Shown here piece by piece: positions 54,025-63,561 of a stretch of DNA of 64,000 nucleotides; within the stretch, counting starts at the first letter, position 1, and each line of letters starts with the position of its first letter. Under the pieces are notes generated by a model. The model was not told where the DNA came from. It was given only the letters and a program-made list of their open reading frames with translations, and made no database searches. The translations under genes and the position numbers were made by a program. Source of the DNA: Paludibacteraceae bacterium (GTDB taxonomy: Bacteria > Bacteroidota > Bacteroidia > Bacteroidales > Paludibacteraceae); assembly GCA_905235505.1 (NCBI GenBank), contig CAJOMJ010000002.1:16484-80483 (forward strand). The letters are read 5' to 3'.

Positions 54025-54606
54025 ATGATGTTCCACATTGGTAATACTATCGTCTCACTCGATGTGCTTGAGAAAGAGTTCTGTTGCGACCTTGATAGTT
54101 GCAAGGGTTGTTGCTGCATTGAGGGTGATGCCGGAGCACCATTGACTGATGAGGAAGAAACTCAAATCAGGCAGATTCTGCCGATTTTGCTGCCTGAGAT
54201 GCGCAAAGAAGCCCGCGAGATTGTGGAGCAGAAGGGCATCTCATATCTTGACCCGACAGGGGAGAAGGTTACGCAGATTATTGACGGTAAAGATTGCGTG
54301 TTTGCACGTACTGACCACAATGGTTGGTGCTATTGCGTGATAGAGAGGGCATTCAATGAGGGGAAGACTGATTTTAAGAAACCTCTCTCGTGTCATCTTT
54401 ATCCTATCCGTCTGAGTGAACATCCCACTTTCACTGCTGTGGAATATCATCGTTGGGATATATGTCACACAGCAAGGCAATGCGGTAAGAAACTGCATCT
54501 GCCCATATATAAGTTTCTCAAGGAACCTCTAATCAGACGTTTCGGAGAAGATTGGTATAACGAACTTTGTTTAGTTGCTGAAGAATGGAACAAGCAGAAA
54601 TTATAG
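54025..54606 (+). CDS. DUF3109 cysteine-rich protein
   Basis: A 193-residue soluble protein of the DUF3109 family, related to YkgJ-type proteins that carry a zinc or Fe-S cluster. The cluster region is CCDLDSCKGCCCIEGDAGAPLT (about 20-40), with further Cys in DGKDCVF, WCYCVIER and LSCHLYPIR. Function unknown. It begins one base after the mntP stop codon and overlaps cinA by 22 bp. Confidence 0.85.
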   Translation: MMFHIGNTIVSLDVLEKEFCCDLDSCKGCCCIEGDAGAPLTDEEETQIRQILPILLPEMRKEAREIVEQKGISYLDPTGEKVTQIIDGKDCVFARTDHNGWCYCVIERAFNEGKTDFKKPLSCHLYPIRLSEHPTFTAVEYHRWDICHTARQCGKKLHLPIYKFLKEPLIRRFGEDWYNELCLVAEEWNKQKL

Positions 54607-55832
54607 TAATAGGTGATGAGTTGCTCATCGGTCAGGTGGTTGATACTAACTCAGGTATGATAGCCAGGCAACTCAATACTATTGGTATCCCGGTTCTTCG
54701 TACAACCGCCGTTCATGACGATGAAACCGAGATAACCCATGCTCTCACCGAGGCATTTACCCGTGTGAATCTTGTCTTGATGACAGGCGGTCTTGGCCCT
54801 ACCAAGGACGATATTACAAAAACCACTCTTTGCAAGTACTTTGACACCCGTTTGGTTGAAGACCTTGCTGTGAAAGAACATATACTCCAACTCTACCATG
54901 ACCGTCCACAAGTATTGAACTCACTTACCGCTACTCAGTGGCAAGTACCTGAGGCATGTAGTGTTCTTGAAAACAGAGTAGGTTCCGCCCCACTGATGGA
55001 ATTCTCCCAAGATGGTAAGTTACTGTATTCTATGCCCGGAGTGCCGTATGAGGCAGAAGTGGCTATGAACGAGCAGATTATACCGCGTCTCGCTATGTTG
55101 GCAAGTGAGAACATAATTATACATAAGACCATACAGGTTTATGGCATACCCGAGTCAGCGCTTGCTCTGCGTATTGCTGACTGGGAAGACGCTTTGCCGC
55201 CCTATATGCATCTTGCATATCTGCCTCAAAACAGAATTATTCGTCTGCGTCTCACTGCGCAAAAACATACCGAGCAAGCTCTCTTGGAGGCAGAAGTCAA
55301 TGAGCAGATTTCAACTCTTATGCCGTTGATAGAGGACTATGTAATTGCCACCGAAGACAAACCAATTGAAGTTCTTGTAGGTGAATACCTCAAGAGTCGT
55401 GGAGAAACGGTTTCTTCGGCAGAAAGTTGCACAGGTGGCAAGATTGCCATGCTTCTCAACAAGCATGCAGGCAGCAGCAGTTTCTATTACGGTACAGTCG
55501 TCGCTTATGACAACAGTGTAAAACAAAAGGTGTTAGGGGTAAGAGAGGAGACTCTGAACAGTGTCGGTGCTGTGAGTGAGCAGACGGTAATAGAGATGGC
55601 AAATGGTGTGCGCAATCTGCTTGGCACTACTTGGAGTATCTCTACCTCAGGTATAGCAGGACCCGATGGCGGTACCATAGACAAACCTGTCGGAACAGTT
55701 TGGATAGCCGTAACCAATGGTAAGCATACGCATACCGAGTGTTTCCGATTCCGTGGCTCGCGAGATCAGATAACCACCCATGCTGCCACAGCCGCACTTA
55801 TTATGTTGCTAAAAGATATAAAGATATCCTAA
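54585..55832 (+). CDS. cinA: CinA family protein (NMN deamidase-related)
   Basis: A 415-residue protein with an N-terminal MoaB/MogA-like domain (about 1-165, VIGDELLIGQVVDTNSGMIARQLN, TGGLGPTKDDITK) and a C-terminal PncC-like domain (about 260-415, SSAESCTGGKIAMLLN, YDNSVKQKVLGV, SGIAGPDGG). The C-terminal domain deamidates nicotinamide mononucleotide in related bacteria, and the N-terminal domain hydrolyses ADP-ribose. Its start overlaps DUF3109 by 22 bp, so translation is coupled. Last gene of ruvX-def-mntP-DUF3109-cinA. Confidence 0.93.
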   Translation: MEQAEIIVIGDELLIGQVVDTNSGMIARQLNTIGIPVLRTTAVHDDETEITHALTEAFTRVNLVLMTGGLGPTKDDITKTTLCKYFDTRLVEDLAVKEHILQLYHDRPQVLNSLTATQWQVPEACSVLENRVGSAPLMEFSQDGKLLYSMPGVPYEAEVAMNEQIIPRLAMLASENIIIHKTIQVYGIPESALALRIADWEDALPPYMHLAYLPQNRIIRLRLTAQKHTEQALLEAEVNEQISTLMPLIEDYVIATEDKPIEVLVGEYLKSRGETVSSAESCTGGKIAMLLNKHAGSSSFYYGTVVAYDNSVKQKVLGVREETLNSVGAVSEQTVIEMANGVRNLLGTTWSISTSGIAGPDGGTIDKPVGTVWIAVTNGKHTHTECFRFRGSRDQITTHAATAALIMLLKDIKIS

Positions 55833-55884
55833 ATACCAGCAAAAAAGAAGATGAACTTCTCTTAACTCTCAACTCTAAACTAAA

Positions 55885-56862
55885 ATGTACAATTTCGCAC
55901 TCATCGGAGCAGCAGGTTATATCGCTCCACGCCACATCAAAGCCATTAAAGACACAGGAAACAATCTAATGGTCGCATACGACAAGTTCGACTCTGTGGG
56001 TCGTCTTGACAGCAGTTTCCCTGATTGCTCTTTCTATACTGAGAACGAGCAGTTCGACCGTTTCTGCAGTAAACAGATGCGTACTCAGAACCCCCTTCAT
56101 TGGCTCTCTATCTGTACGCCCAACTACACCCACGATGCTTTTATCCGTTATGGTCTGCGTCTTGGTACCAATGTCATCTGTGAAAAACCATTGGTGTTAA
56201 ACCCCTATAATATTGACAACCTCCTTGAACTTGAGAAGGAAACCGGTCATCAGGCATATACCATTCTTCAGCTTCGCTTGCACGACTCTATCGCAGCGCT
56301 GAAGAAGAAGGTTGATGAAGGACCCAAGGACAAAGTGTATGATGTAGAACTCACATATATCACTTCTCGCGGCAAGTGGTATTACTCTTCTTGGAAAGGC
56401 GATGTTCACAAGTCGGGTGGGGTGGCAACAAACATAGGTGTCCATTTCTACGACATGCTGCAATGGATATTCGGACCAGTGCGGCAGAACATAGTGCATG
56501 TAATGTCGTTCGACCGCGTTGCAGGTTTTCTTGACCTGCAGAAAGCACGTGTACGTTATTTTCTGAGTATCAATGCCGATTGCCTGCCTCCCAATGCAGT
56601 GGAGGGTGAGAAACGCACCTATCGCACATTGAATATCGATGGTGAAGAGTTTGAGTTCTCGCAAGGGTTCACAGAGTTACATACCTTGTCATACCAGAAA
56701 ATCCTCTCGGGTGAAGGTTTCAGAATCTCTGAAGCGCGGCCCTGCATAGAGATGGTAAGTGAAATCAGAAACGCTACTCCCATTGGTCTTCGTGGCGATT
56801 ATCATCCCCTTGCCCGTCTCCCGCTTGCTCCGCATCCTTTTGGTTGGGACGAGAAGAGATAA
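55885..56862 (+). CDS. WlbA/WbpB-type sugar oxidoreductase (Gfo/Idh/MocA)
   Basis: A 325-residue NAD-dependent oxidoreductase. The start MYNFALIGAAGYIAPRHIKAIKDTGNNL is close to WlbA/WbpB, which oxidise UDP-GlcNAc uronate at C3 for di-N-acetyl sugar nucleotides of surface polysaccharides. The catalytic Lys is in EKPL and the C-terminal domain contains SGGVATNIGVHFYDMLQW with the active-site His. Partner transaminase and acetyltransferase genes are not in the window. It is 52 bp after cinA and followed by the TonB receptor gene. Confidence 0.85.
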   Translation: MYNFALIGAAGYIAPRHIKAIKDTGNNLMVAYDKFDSVGRLDSSFPDCSFYTENEQFDRFCSKQMRTQNPLHWLSICTPNYTHDAFIRYGLRLGTNVICEKPLVLNPYNIDNLLELEKETGHQAYTILQLRLHDSIAALKKKVDEGPKDKVYDVELTYITSRGKWYYSSWKGDVHKSGGVATNIGVHFYDMLQWIFGPVRQNIVHVMSFDRVAGFLDLQKARVRYFLSINADCLPPNAVEGEKRTYRTLNIDGEEFEFSQGFTELHTLSYQKILSGEGFRISEARPCIEMVSEIRNATPIGLRGDYHPLARLPLAPHPFGWDEKR

Positions 56863-56877
56863 CATGTATTACCATAT

Positions 56878-59328
56878 TTGAGAGATATTGCCGTTATATT
56901 GTCCGTGTTACTCTCGCTGTCTCTGTTTGGGCAGCGACACACTATAAACGGCTATGTGTCTGATGTTGTCTCAGGCGAGAGGCTAATTGGTGCTACTGTG
57001 GTTGACACTGTCTCCGGCTTTGGTGCGGTGACCAACAATAGTGGTTTCTATTCTCTCACTTTGCCCGATGGAAAAGTGGGTTTGCAATGTTCTTATGTAG
57101 GTTATGCTCCCACCATGGTGCAGGCGTTCTCTGTCTCTCGCGACACTCTCCTCAATTTCGTTCTAATTGAGAATACACGTTTGCAAGAGGTTACTGTCGT
57201 CGGGCATCAGTCTGTCAGTTCTCCCCATTCTGTGCAGATGTCTGCCATAGAAGTGCCTGTGCAACAGATAAAAGGTATTCCCGCCTTGGCAGGCGAGGTG
57301 GATGTAATCAAGGCTCTGCAGCTTCTTCCGGGTGTGCAATCAGGTTCCGAGGGGAGTGCAGGACTTTATGTTCGCGGAGGCGGACCCGACGAAAATCTTA
57401 TAATGCTCGACGGTGTGCCGCTCTACAATGTCAACCACATGATGGGATTCTTTTCTGTATTCAACGCCGATGCTGTAAAGAATATCACTCTCTACAAGGG
57501 CAATTTCCCCGCACATTTCGGGTCGCGCCTTTCCTGTGTGGTTGATGTCAGGCAGAACGACGGCAACAGAGTAGGGTGGCACGGCAATGTGAGCATCGGG
57601 CTCATATCTGCCAAACTGAGTGCCGAAGGACCAATTCCTTGGACTAAAGAGCAATTGGACAAACTTCGTAGAGGAGAGAAAATCACTCGTAATGCCACTA
57701 CTTTCAACGTCTCTGCCCGCCGTACTTATTTTGACCTCTTTACTGCCCCCATTGTCGGCATCATCTCTCGTCGTGAGACTAACGGCGATTTGAATCTCAA
57801 TGCAGGGTACTATTTCTACGATGTCAATGCCAAAATCACTCATCTCTTCACCGATGATGACAAACTATCGCTTACCGTTTATGCAGGCGACGATGACATA
57901 TATTTCCGTTTGAACAATTTCGGTGAGTCCAAGTCGAGTGGCTCCGATCAAAATACCAAGGCGAATTTTGCCTGGCATTGGGGAAATCTGCTTACTGCTC
58001 TCAATTGGGAGCATCGTTTTACTCCGCGTATCTTCTGCAATACACAATTGTCCTACACCCGTTATCGTTACGACCTTCGGCAACAGTCTGCTGTTACGTC
58101 CTCGCAAGAGTCTTTTTCTGCTACTTTCAACGAGCAGATGGATTATCGCTCTTTTGTCGGTGATCTGATGATACAGACCAATTTCAATTTCACTGCTTCT
58201 CCCAAGCACGATTTGAACTGGGGAGCCAACTATATCTTCCATAGGTTTCGTCCGCAGGTTAGCGCTCTGAATTTCCGTGTTAGCGGCAACCAGAATATCA
58301 TCGACGACGACTTCTCTGATATAATCAATGTAGATACCACTCTCACCGATGGAACAATACATGCCCACGAAGCCTCTCTGTATATTGAGGATACCTATAC
58401 ACCCTTGTCATGGCTCCGCATCAGCTATGGTCTCAGAGGAAGCCTCTATTCCGTTGAAGGAAAGACATATCCTTCTTTTGAACCTCGTGTCGGTATTCGT
58501 GCACTTGCTATGAAAGACCTCTCAATCAAAGCAAGCTACGCCTATATGTCGCAGTATATTCACTTGCTTAGCAATTCCAATGTATCTCTGCCTACCGACC
58601 TCTGGGTGCCCGTCACTAAAAACATTGTTCCTATGCGCAGTATGCAAGTGGCAGGAGGAATAAGTTATAATCTTCTTGGTCAGGTAGAACTCTCTGTTGA
58701 AGGCTACTACAAGAAGATGCTCAATATGATTGAATACAAGGACGGTGCCTCTTTCCTCGGTTCTACCACCGGTTGGGAAGAAAAAGTATGTATGGGGGAA
58801 GGGTGGAGCTATGGAGTGGAATTCCTCGCCCAGCGTACTGTAGGAAGAGTCACCGGTTGGATTGGTTACACGTGGAGTCGTGCTTGGCGCTTGTTCAATC
58901 GTGAAGGGCAGCAGATTAACTATGGCAAGCCTTTCCCTGCCAAGTATGACCGTGAGCACGACCTTAGCCTTACTATACAATGGGCCGTCAACAAACTTGT
59001 TGATCTGAATGCCACTTTCGTTTATGGCACCGGCAATCGCGCCACACTCGGCACTCAGGTATATTACGACCCGAACACTGACACCGAAGTTGCATATATT
59101 CCCGAACGGAACAACTATCTTATGCCTGATTATCATCGTCTTGACATAGGTGCTACTTTCCACTATCCGTTCCGTCGGCATCCTGATATGCAGTCTGTTT
59201 GGAATGTCAGCGTATATAATGTATATAACAACATGAATCCGTTTCTCCTCTATAGTCAGGACAATAAAATGTATAAAGTCACCCTCTTTCCAATCATTCC
59301 AAGCGTTAGTTACACCTTCAAATTCTAA
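56878..59328 (+). CDS. TonB-dependent outer-membrane receptor with CarboxypepD-like domain
   Basis: An 816-residue outer-membrane transporter. After a short signal peptide (about 1-20, ending SLFGQ) comes a carboxypeptidase-regulatory-like domain (about 22-105, INGYVSDVVSGERLIGATVVD), a plug (about 120-225, GEVDVIKALQLLPGVQSGSEGSAGLYVRGGGPDENLIMLDGVPLYN) and a beta-barrel ending in FPIIPSVSYTFKF. The only start I can place is TTG at 56878; no in-frame ATG gives a signal peptide. It is paired with a DUF4249 lipoprotein, as usual in Bacteroidetes; the substrate is unknown. Confidence 0.9.
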   Translation: MRDIAVILSVLLSLSLFGQRHTINGYVSDVVSGERLIGATVVDTVSGFGAVTNNSGFYSLTLPDGKVGLQCSYVGYAPTMVQAFSVSRDTLLNFVLIENTRLQEVTVVGHQSVSSPHSVQMSAIEVPVQQIKGIPALAGEVDVIKALQLLPGVQSGSEGSAGLYVRGGGPDENLIMLDGVPLYNVNHMMGFFSVFNADAVKNITLYKGNFPAHFGSRLSCVVDVRQNDGNRVGWHGNVSIGLISAKLSAEGPIPWTKEQLDKLRRGEKITRNATTFNVSARRTYFDLFTAPIVGIISRRETNGDLNLNAGYYFYDVNAKITHLFTDDDKLSLTVYAGDDDIYFRLNNFGESKSSGSDQNTKANFAWHWGNLLTALNWEHRFTPRIFCNTQLSYTRYRYDLRQQSAVTSSQESFSATFNEQMDYRSFVGDLMIQTNFNFTASPKHDLNWGANYIFHRFRPQVSALNFRVSGNQNIIDDDFSDIINVDTTLTDGTIHAHEASLYIEDTYTPLSWLRISYGLRGSLYSVEGKTYPSFEPRVGIRALAMKDLSIKASYAYMSQYIHLLSNSNVSLPTDLWVPVTKNIVPMRSMQVAGGISYNLLGQVELSVEGYYKKMLNMIEYKDGASFLGSTTGWEEKVCMGEGWSYGVEFLAQRTVGRVTGWIGYTWSRAWRLFNREGQQINYGKPFPAKYDREHDLSLTIQWAVNKLVDLNATFVYGTGNRATLGTQVYYDPNTDTEVAYIPERNNYLMPDYHRLDIGATFHYPFRRHPDMQSVWNVSVYNVYNNMNPFLLYSQDNKMYKVTLFPIIPSVSYTFKF

Positions 59329-59352
59329 CTCCTCAAACTTCCCAAACTCATT

Positions 59353-60348
59353 ATGCGCCAATATTTACCGTTCATAGCATTGCTTTTCTTGATTTCATCG
59401 TGCAAAACAGAGATTAACTACAAAGGTGAAATCATTGAGCCTTTGCTTGTCGTATATGCTGAGGCTACTACCAACGGCTTTGTCAACGTAAAGGTGAGTG
59501 AGTCCGCCTTTTTTCTCGATAAGGTCAATCTTCCTGACTCCGACATGATTGATGAGCAGTATTATCGCATAAAAGATGCTCAAGTAATGTATTCTGTCAA
59601 TGGTGGTGAGCCATACCCGCTAACATATAATGAACAATCAGTATATAGCATCCCTGACCATAGTACTTATCCTCGATTGGCTGCCAACGACAAAGTCACG
59701 GTTACCGTTCAGCATCCGCGCTTTGCTTCCACCAAGGCATCACAAATCATGCCTCCTAAATATGAAATACTGCTTACTGAAGTACATGTATATGCTAAGC
59801 AAGATAGCAAAGGTGATTCCATTGAAGAATATCATCTTACGTACCATGTCCCCCATATTGAAGATGATTATTATGTCTGCCGTATCAATATCGAGGATAA
59901 TTCGCTCAATGGACTGCCCATTATGAGCACTGATTTGATTTTCCAAGAGCTCAACTATTCAGCGGACAGTCAGAACTGGCGGGAGATACTCGGCAGTATG
60001 TTTTCCTTTGAGGAAGACGAGATGGAAGATTATCGCCCTTATCTCGACTTCAGAGTTTCCGATATTCCTGAAGGTGGCAAAGACGTGGTTATTGTCTTCA
60101 GAATTTACAAGCAGTATGTCAATGGTAAATATGAATTTTACCTGAGAGGTGTTGCCACAACAAATAATCTCTATACTTCCGAGTCTTATCTTTATATGCA
60201 ATCCATAAATAAGTATAAGGGCAGCAATGCCGGCATTCTCGGTTTGGAAGAGAAAGTGCAGGTGTATGGCAATTTCTCCGATGGTGCTATCGGTTGCCTC
60301 ACGGCCAAGTCGCATGATACGTATATGACTATGTTCGCAGATAAATAA
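59353..60348 (+). CDS. DUF4249 lipoprotein, partner of the TonB receptor
   Basis: A 331-residue lipoprotein: lipobox ISSC (Cys17) followed by KTEINYKGEIIEPLLVVYAEATTNGFVNVKVSES, the standard start of DUF4249. An Ig-like N-terminal half is followed by a second beta domain. Such genes follow TonB receptors and are thought to sit on the barrel like SusD. The gap to the receptor is 24 bp. Confidence 0.85.
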   Translation: MRQYLPFIALLFLISSCKTEINYKGEIIEPLLVVYAEATTNGFVNVKVSESAFFLDKVNLPDSDMIDEQYYRIKDAQVMYSVNGGEPYPLTYNEQSVYSIPDHSTYPRLAANDKVTVTVQHPRFASTKASQIMPPKYEILLTEVHVYAKQDSKGDSIEEYHLTYHVPHIEDDYYVCRINIEDNSLNGLPIMSTDLIFQELNYSADSQNWREILGSMFSFEEDEMEDYRPYLDFRVSDIPEGGKDVVIVFRIYKQYVNGKYEFYLRGVATTNNLYTSESYLYMQSINKYKGSNAGILGLEEKVQVYGNFSDGAIGCLTAKSHDTYMTMFADK

Positions 60349-60374
60349 CAGCCAACCTGAATCATCTGCCCTTT

Positions 60375-60425
60375 TGTAGATCTAAATCCACTATAGATAC
60401 AAATCCATTGTAGAGACTGAATGTA
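60375..60425 (+). repeat. 17-bp tandem repeat
   Basis: Three degenerate units with period 17: TGTAGATCTAAATCCAC, TATAGATACAAATCCAT, and a third starting TGTAGAGACTGAATG. Between the DUF4249 gene and the terminator. Confidence 0.6.
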
Positions 60426-60476
60426 TTATTTTCGACTTATATGTTAAAATAATCATGTTTCTTTCTGTATAACCAT

Positions 60477-60510
60477 AAAAAAAGAGACCGAATAGCCCGG
60501 TCTCTTTTTT
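60477..60510 (+). terminator. Bidirectional terminator before nrdD
   Basis: AAAAAGAGACCG pairs with CGGTCTCTTTTT around a 7-nt loop; it is flanked by A's and T's, so it can end both the DUF4249 and the convergent nrdD transcripts. Confidence 0.85.
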
Positions 60511-60556
60511 ACCTTTACCGTTGTTCTTGCAGCGGTTGTGATACTGACGTCTGTTG

Positions 60557-62698
60557 TCAGTTGGCAGCGATTGTCTTCTCGCTCTCTGCAAACTGCTGTT
60601 GGTTCTGGTTATCCTGCATGTTGGCATAGTAGCGGTGTGCTGCTTCTTTCTGACGCGGGGCGGAGAAGTTGCTTACCCGCTTCAGGTAGCCGATGATACG
60701 TGTCAGGTAGTCCAAGTTGGTAGAATGGCACTGAGGGCACTCATGCAGGTAACGCTTGTCGATATGACCACAATCGTTGCAGACTGTGTTCGGAATGTTG
60801 AACGTGAAATAGTTGCATCCTTCTTTCGCTGCTACTCTCAGCAGTTGGCGATACTGCTCTTTTGAGAGATGTTCCTCAAGATTGCAATGCAGGGCTGAAC
60901 CGCCTGTGAGGTGCTCTATGTATTTCTTGCCGTGCATGCGGAACTTGTCAATCACATTCAACGAAGTGTCTTCTACCACATAGAAGTATGAGTTGTAGCA
61001 ATCGCGAGGTACTACGTAACCATCCTCTTTGTCCCATTTCGCATGCTTTACACCTACATTCTCTGCGGGTATCATTTCGCAGTTGAACATAACGTCTTTG
61101 GTGCGGTATTTCTTGTTGAGTTTCTCCACTATACCGAGCACTTCCTGCACGAAGTGAGCATACTTGTCGTTGTCAGTAATTTCTACTCCGAGGAATTCGG
61201 CAGCCTCCACCAAACCATTAACACCAATAGTGAGATATTGGCGACCAATATTGATATAACCTGCATCGAACAAAGGAAGCATACCTTTCTCTTGCAGACG
61301 CTTAAGATTCTCATTGTAGGCGAGTTGAACCTTATGCATAAGGTCAACCACTTCTTCTACGTATGTCTGATAGGGGATACCCATGCGTACTGCATATTGA
61401 ATAGTACGATTCAGATTGATGGTAAGTACAGACTTGCTGCCTGTTGAAATACCACCTGCACCGAGAGTATAGCTGAACCCGTTATCTGTAATCTCGTTTC
61501 TGAGGCGGCAGCATGACGAAAGCGAGTCGGCATTGTCACTTACGTATGTGAAGAACGAGTGACCTTCTGCATACATTTCTGCGGTGAAATCAGCATATTC
61601 TTTGTCCTTGAAATCTCCGTTTCCGTCTGCGAGCAATGCCATTGTCTCCACTGGGAAAGTGAGGGGAGTGCGCAGACGCTCTGCATTGAACCACTTCATG
61701 AAGCGCTTCTGCAACCAATTGAGACCGTTCCAATCAGGCTTTGAACCATCAGGGAATACGAAGTTCTCAAACAGAGAGTTGAAATAGTAACTGTCATAGT
61801 AGGAGATATTCCAAAATACTGCTTGGAAATTGCGTGCACCTGTGGGTTGGTTGATTGAATATACCACCTGCTCGAAGCAGTCGGTTATCACTTTGTCTAT
61901 GGTACGATGCTTGAACGAGAGGTCAACCACTTCGTCAGCACGTTTCCAATAGTCTTTGCCATATTCGAGTCCGATGAAATAGTTCATATACATAAGGAAC
62001 TCGGGAGTGGCACATGCACCTGAAAGCATAGACGAAACGATAAACACCATGTTAACAAATCCGCCACAGAATGACTTGAGGTTGGTGGGTGGGGTAGAGT
62101 TGCCACCTATGGAGAGTGTACCGCCTATCAGCCACGGATACATGGTGATAGATGCACAATAGTTGGCAAGAGATGTCTCATCGTTCTTGTAGATAAAGTG
62201 CTGATGCAGAAGGCTGATATATTTGTCTGCCACCTCTTTACCGAACATCTCTTTGATGCGGTCTGTGAGCAGACGGCGGTTTAGACGAATATAGTTCGAC
62301 TTGGGGAGTTCACCAATAAGGGTGGCAATGTTCTTCTTCTCCACGTTTGCGTTTGCGTCATACTTGCTGCCTGTGGCTGCATTGACTGCATCGCAATAGT
62401 TCATCAAAAACTCCAACTTGTCACGCGTCTCTCTGTCCCCTTGGTGACGTGAGCGGTAAAGCATGTAATTCTTTGCCACCTTATAATATCCTTCCGACAT
62501 GAGCGCTATCTCCACCTGATTCTGAATCTCCTCCACACTGATTCCGTCCTGCACGCGCAGATGTCCGAGGATATTGGTCATAATCTCCTCAGTCGCAAAT
62601 GAGTCTGAGGCGATGAAGGCCTTCGCAATAGCCTCTTTAATCTTTTCGATGGCAAATACTTCTTTCTTGCCATCACGTTTGATAATGTAGGTTTCCAT
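60557..62698 (-). CDS. nrdD: Anaerobic ribonucleoside-triphosphate reductase
   Basis: A glycyl-radical enzyme that makes deoxyribonucleotides without oxygen. The 713-residue protein begins with an ATP-cone (about 1-95, YIIKRDGKKEVFAIEKIKEAIAKA), the allosteric site. The core has FCGGFVNMVF and DSLSSCCRLRNEI. Near the C-terminus a zinc site reads CNDCG...CPQC, and the radical Gly is in TRIIGYLKRVS (about residue 670). An unusual Gln/Asn-rich tail of about 25 residues follows. The activase gene nrdG, often adjacent, is not on either side. Its leader is nearly 400 nt. Confidence 0.95.
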   Translation of the reverse strand: METYIIKRDGKKEVFAIEKIKEAIAKAFIASDSFATEEIMTNILGHLRVQDGISVEEIQNQVEIALMSEGYYKVAKNYMLYRSRHQGDRETRDKLEFLMNYCDAVNAATGSKYDANANVEKKNIATLIGELPKSNYIRLNRRLLTDRIKEMFGKEVADKYISLLHQHFIYKNDETSLANYCASITMYPWLIGGTLSIGGNSTPPTNLKSFCGGFVNMVFIVSSMLSGACATPEFLMYMNYFIGLEYGKDYWKRADEVVDLSFKHRTIDKVITDCFEQVVYSINQPTGARNFQAVFWNISYYDSYYFNSLFENFVFPDGSKPDWNGLNWLQKRFMKWFNAERLRTPLTFPVETMALLADGNGDFKDKEYADFTAEMYAEGHSFFTYVSDNADSLSSCCRLRNEITDNGFSYTLGAGGISTGSKSVLTINLNRTIQYAVRMGIPYQTYVEEVVDLMHKVQLAYNENLKRLQEKGMLPLFDAGYINIGRQYLTIGVNGLVEAAEFLGVEITDNDKYAHFVQEVLGIVEKLNKKYRTKDVMFNCEMIPAENVGVKHAKWDKEDGYVVPRDCYNSYFYVVEDTSLNVIDKFRMHGKKYIEHLTGGSALHCNLEEHLSKEQYRQLLRVAAKEGCNYFTFNIPNTVCNDCGHIDKRYLHECPQCHSTNLDYLTRIIGYLKRVSNFSAPRQKEAAHRYYANMQDNQNQQQFAESEKTIAAN

Positions 62699-63080
62699 GT
62701 TAAAATAGGTATATTTATATATTTCTAAACTTTTTGCCTATATAGATTTCAAGTTATTAACAACATCACTATATTCCGATTTCATCGGTAATAAAAGGTC
62801 AGTATAATATAATTAATAAGGTGTAGGTGTCCAGTATTTGGTTAGGTCTATAGTTGTCTTTCTTCATATCATCAGTGGCATGGTATATGTTATGGTGTTG
62901 AGAATAAAAATTACCCTGCACACTTCTTCATTATGATTGAAGTATGTCATCTTTTTCATGCGTTTTTGCGAAAAGTCTGCCAATAGAATATGTTTGGTTC
63001 TGTCGGAAAATCTCGCGAACCCCGCATTAATTCTAAGTTTGTGTAATATTCGCAAATGAGCAACGACTGACTCATTCTCT
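62699..63080 (-). promoter_or_regulatory. Long leader of nrdD
   Basis: About 380 nt between the expected transcription start and the nrdD start. AATGAG (63055-63060) pairs with CTCATT (63071-63076) close to the transcript start, and CCGAT/ATCGG forms a small hairpin near 62776-62788. A 63-codon frame at 62864-63055 on the minus strand is possible but unsupported. I cannot match the leader to a known riboswitch. Confidence 0.4.
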
Positions 63081-63086
63081 CGGTTG

Positions 63087-63116
63087 CAAAGTTAGTACTT
63101 TTTTGTGAACATACAA
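63087..63116 (-). promoter_or_regulatory. Promoter of nrdD (minus strand)
   Basis: On the minus strand, TTG (63114-63116), a 19-bp spacer, TAACTTTG (63087-63094), about 390 bp before the nrdD start codon. Confidence 0.65.
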
Positions 63117-63250
63117 TACCCCAAAGTAACTTTTTTGAAAGTTTTTTTTCTGTGATTTGTAACTATCAATCTTTCACTAATTTCCCGATTTCATCAAGTA
63201 AAATTTCATGGCAAGAAGAGAGAAAATACCCTAAAACCTGCAATCTGCTA

Positions 63251-63281
63251 TTGCGTATTTGAAAAAGAAAGGTTATCTTTG
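63251..63281 (+). promoter_or_regulatory. Promoter of tRNA-Thr
   Basis: TTG at 63251-63253, a 20-bp spacer, TATCTTTG at 63274-63281, then GCAGCCGCTTTTGAGA, the same early sequence as after the rplM promoter apart from one base. Confidence 0.75.
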
Positions 63282-63384
63282 CAGCCGCTTTTGAGATGAC
63301 CTATGATTTTCTCAAACAAGGTTGTTAAACTCATTGACAAAATCATGGTTTGGATAATCTGTAAAAGCATTGGTTGATGATGTT

Positions 63385-63457
<73 letters not shown>

Positions 63458-63458
63458 C

Positions 63459-63497
63459 AACAAATAAGCACCTCATTTTGAGGTGCTTATTTGTTTT
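63459..63497 (+). terminator. Terminator after tRNA-Thr
   Basis: A perfect 17-bp stem (AACAAATAAGCACCTCA with its complement) with a 3-nt loop, ending in TTGTTTTAA. It also faces the convergent partial gene. Confidence 0.9.
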
Positions 63498-63561
63498 AAT
63501 ACCTTATAGTATGTGGCCTACGCATTGACACTACTTGGCATATTGACAACGAACACTTAGA

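Noticed and set aside
62864-63055. 63-codon frame in the nrdD leader as a gene
   Set aside because: No recognisable protein features and no support besides being open; kept only as a remark on the leader.
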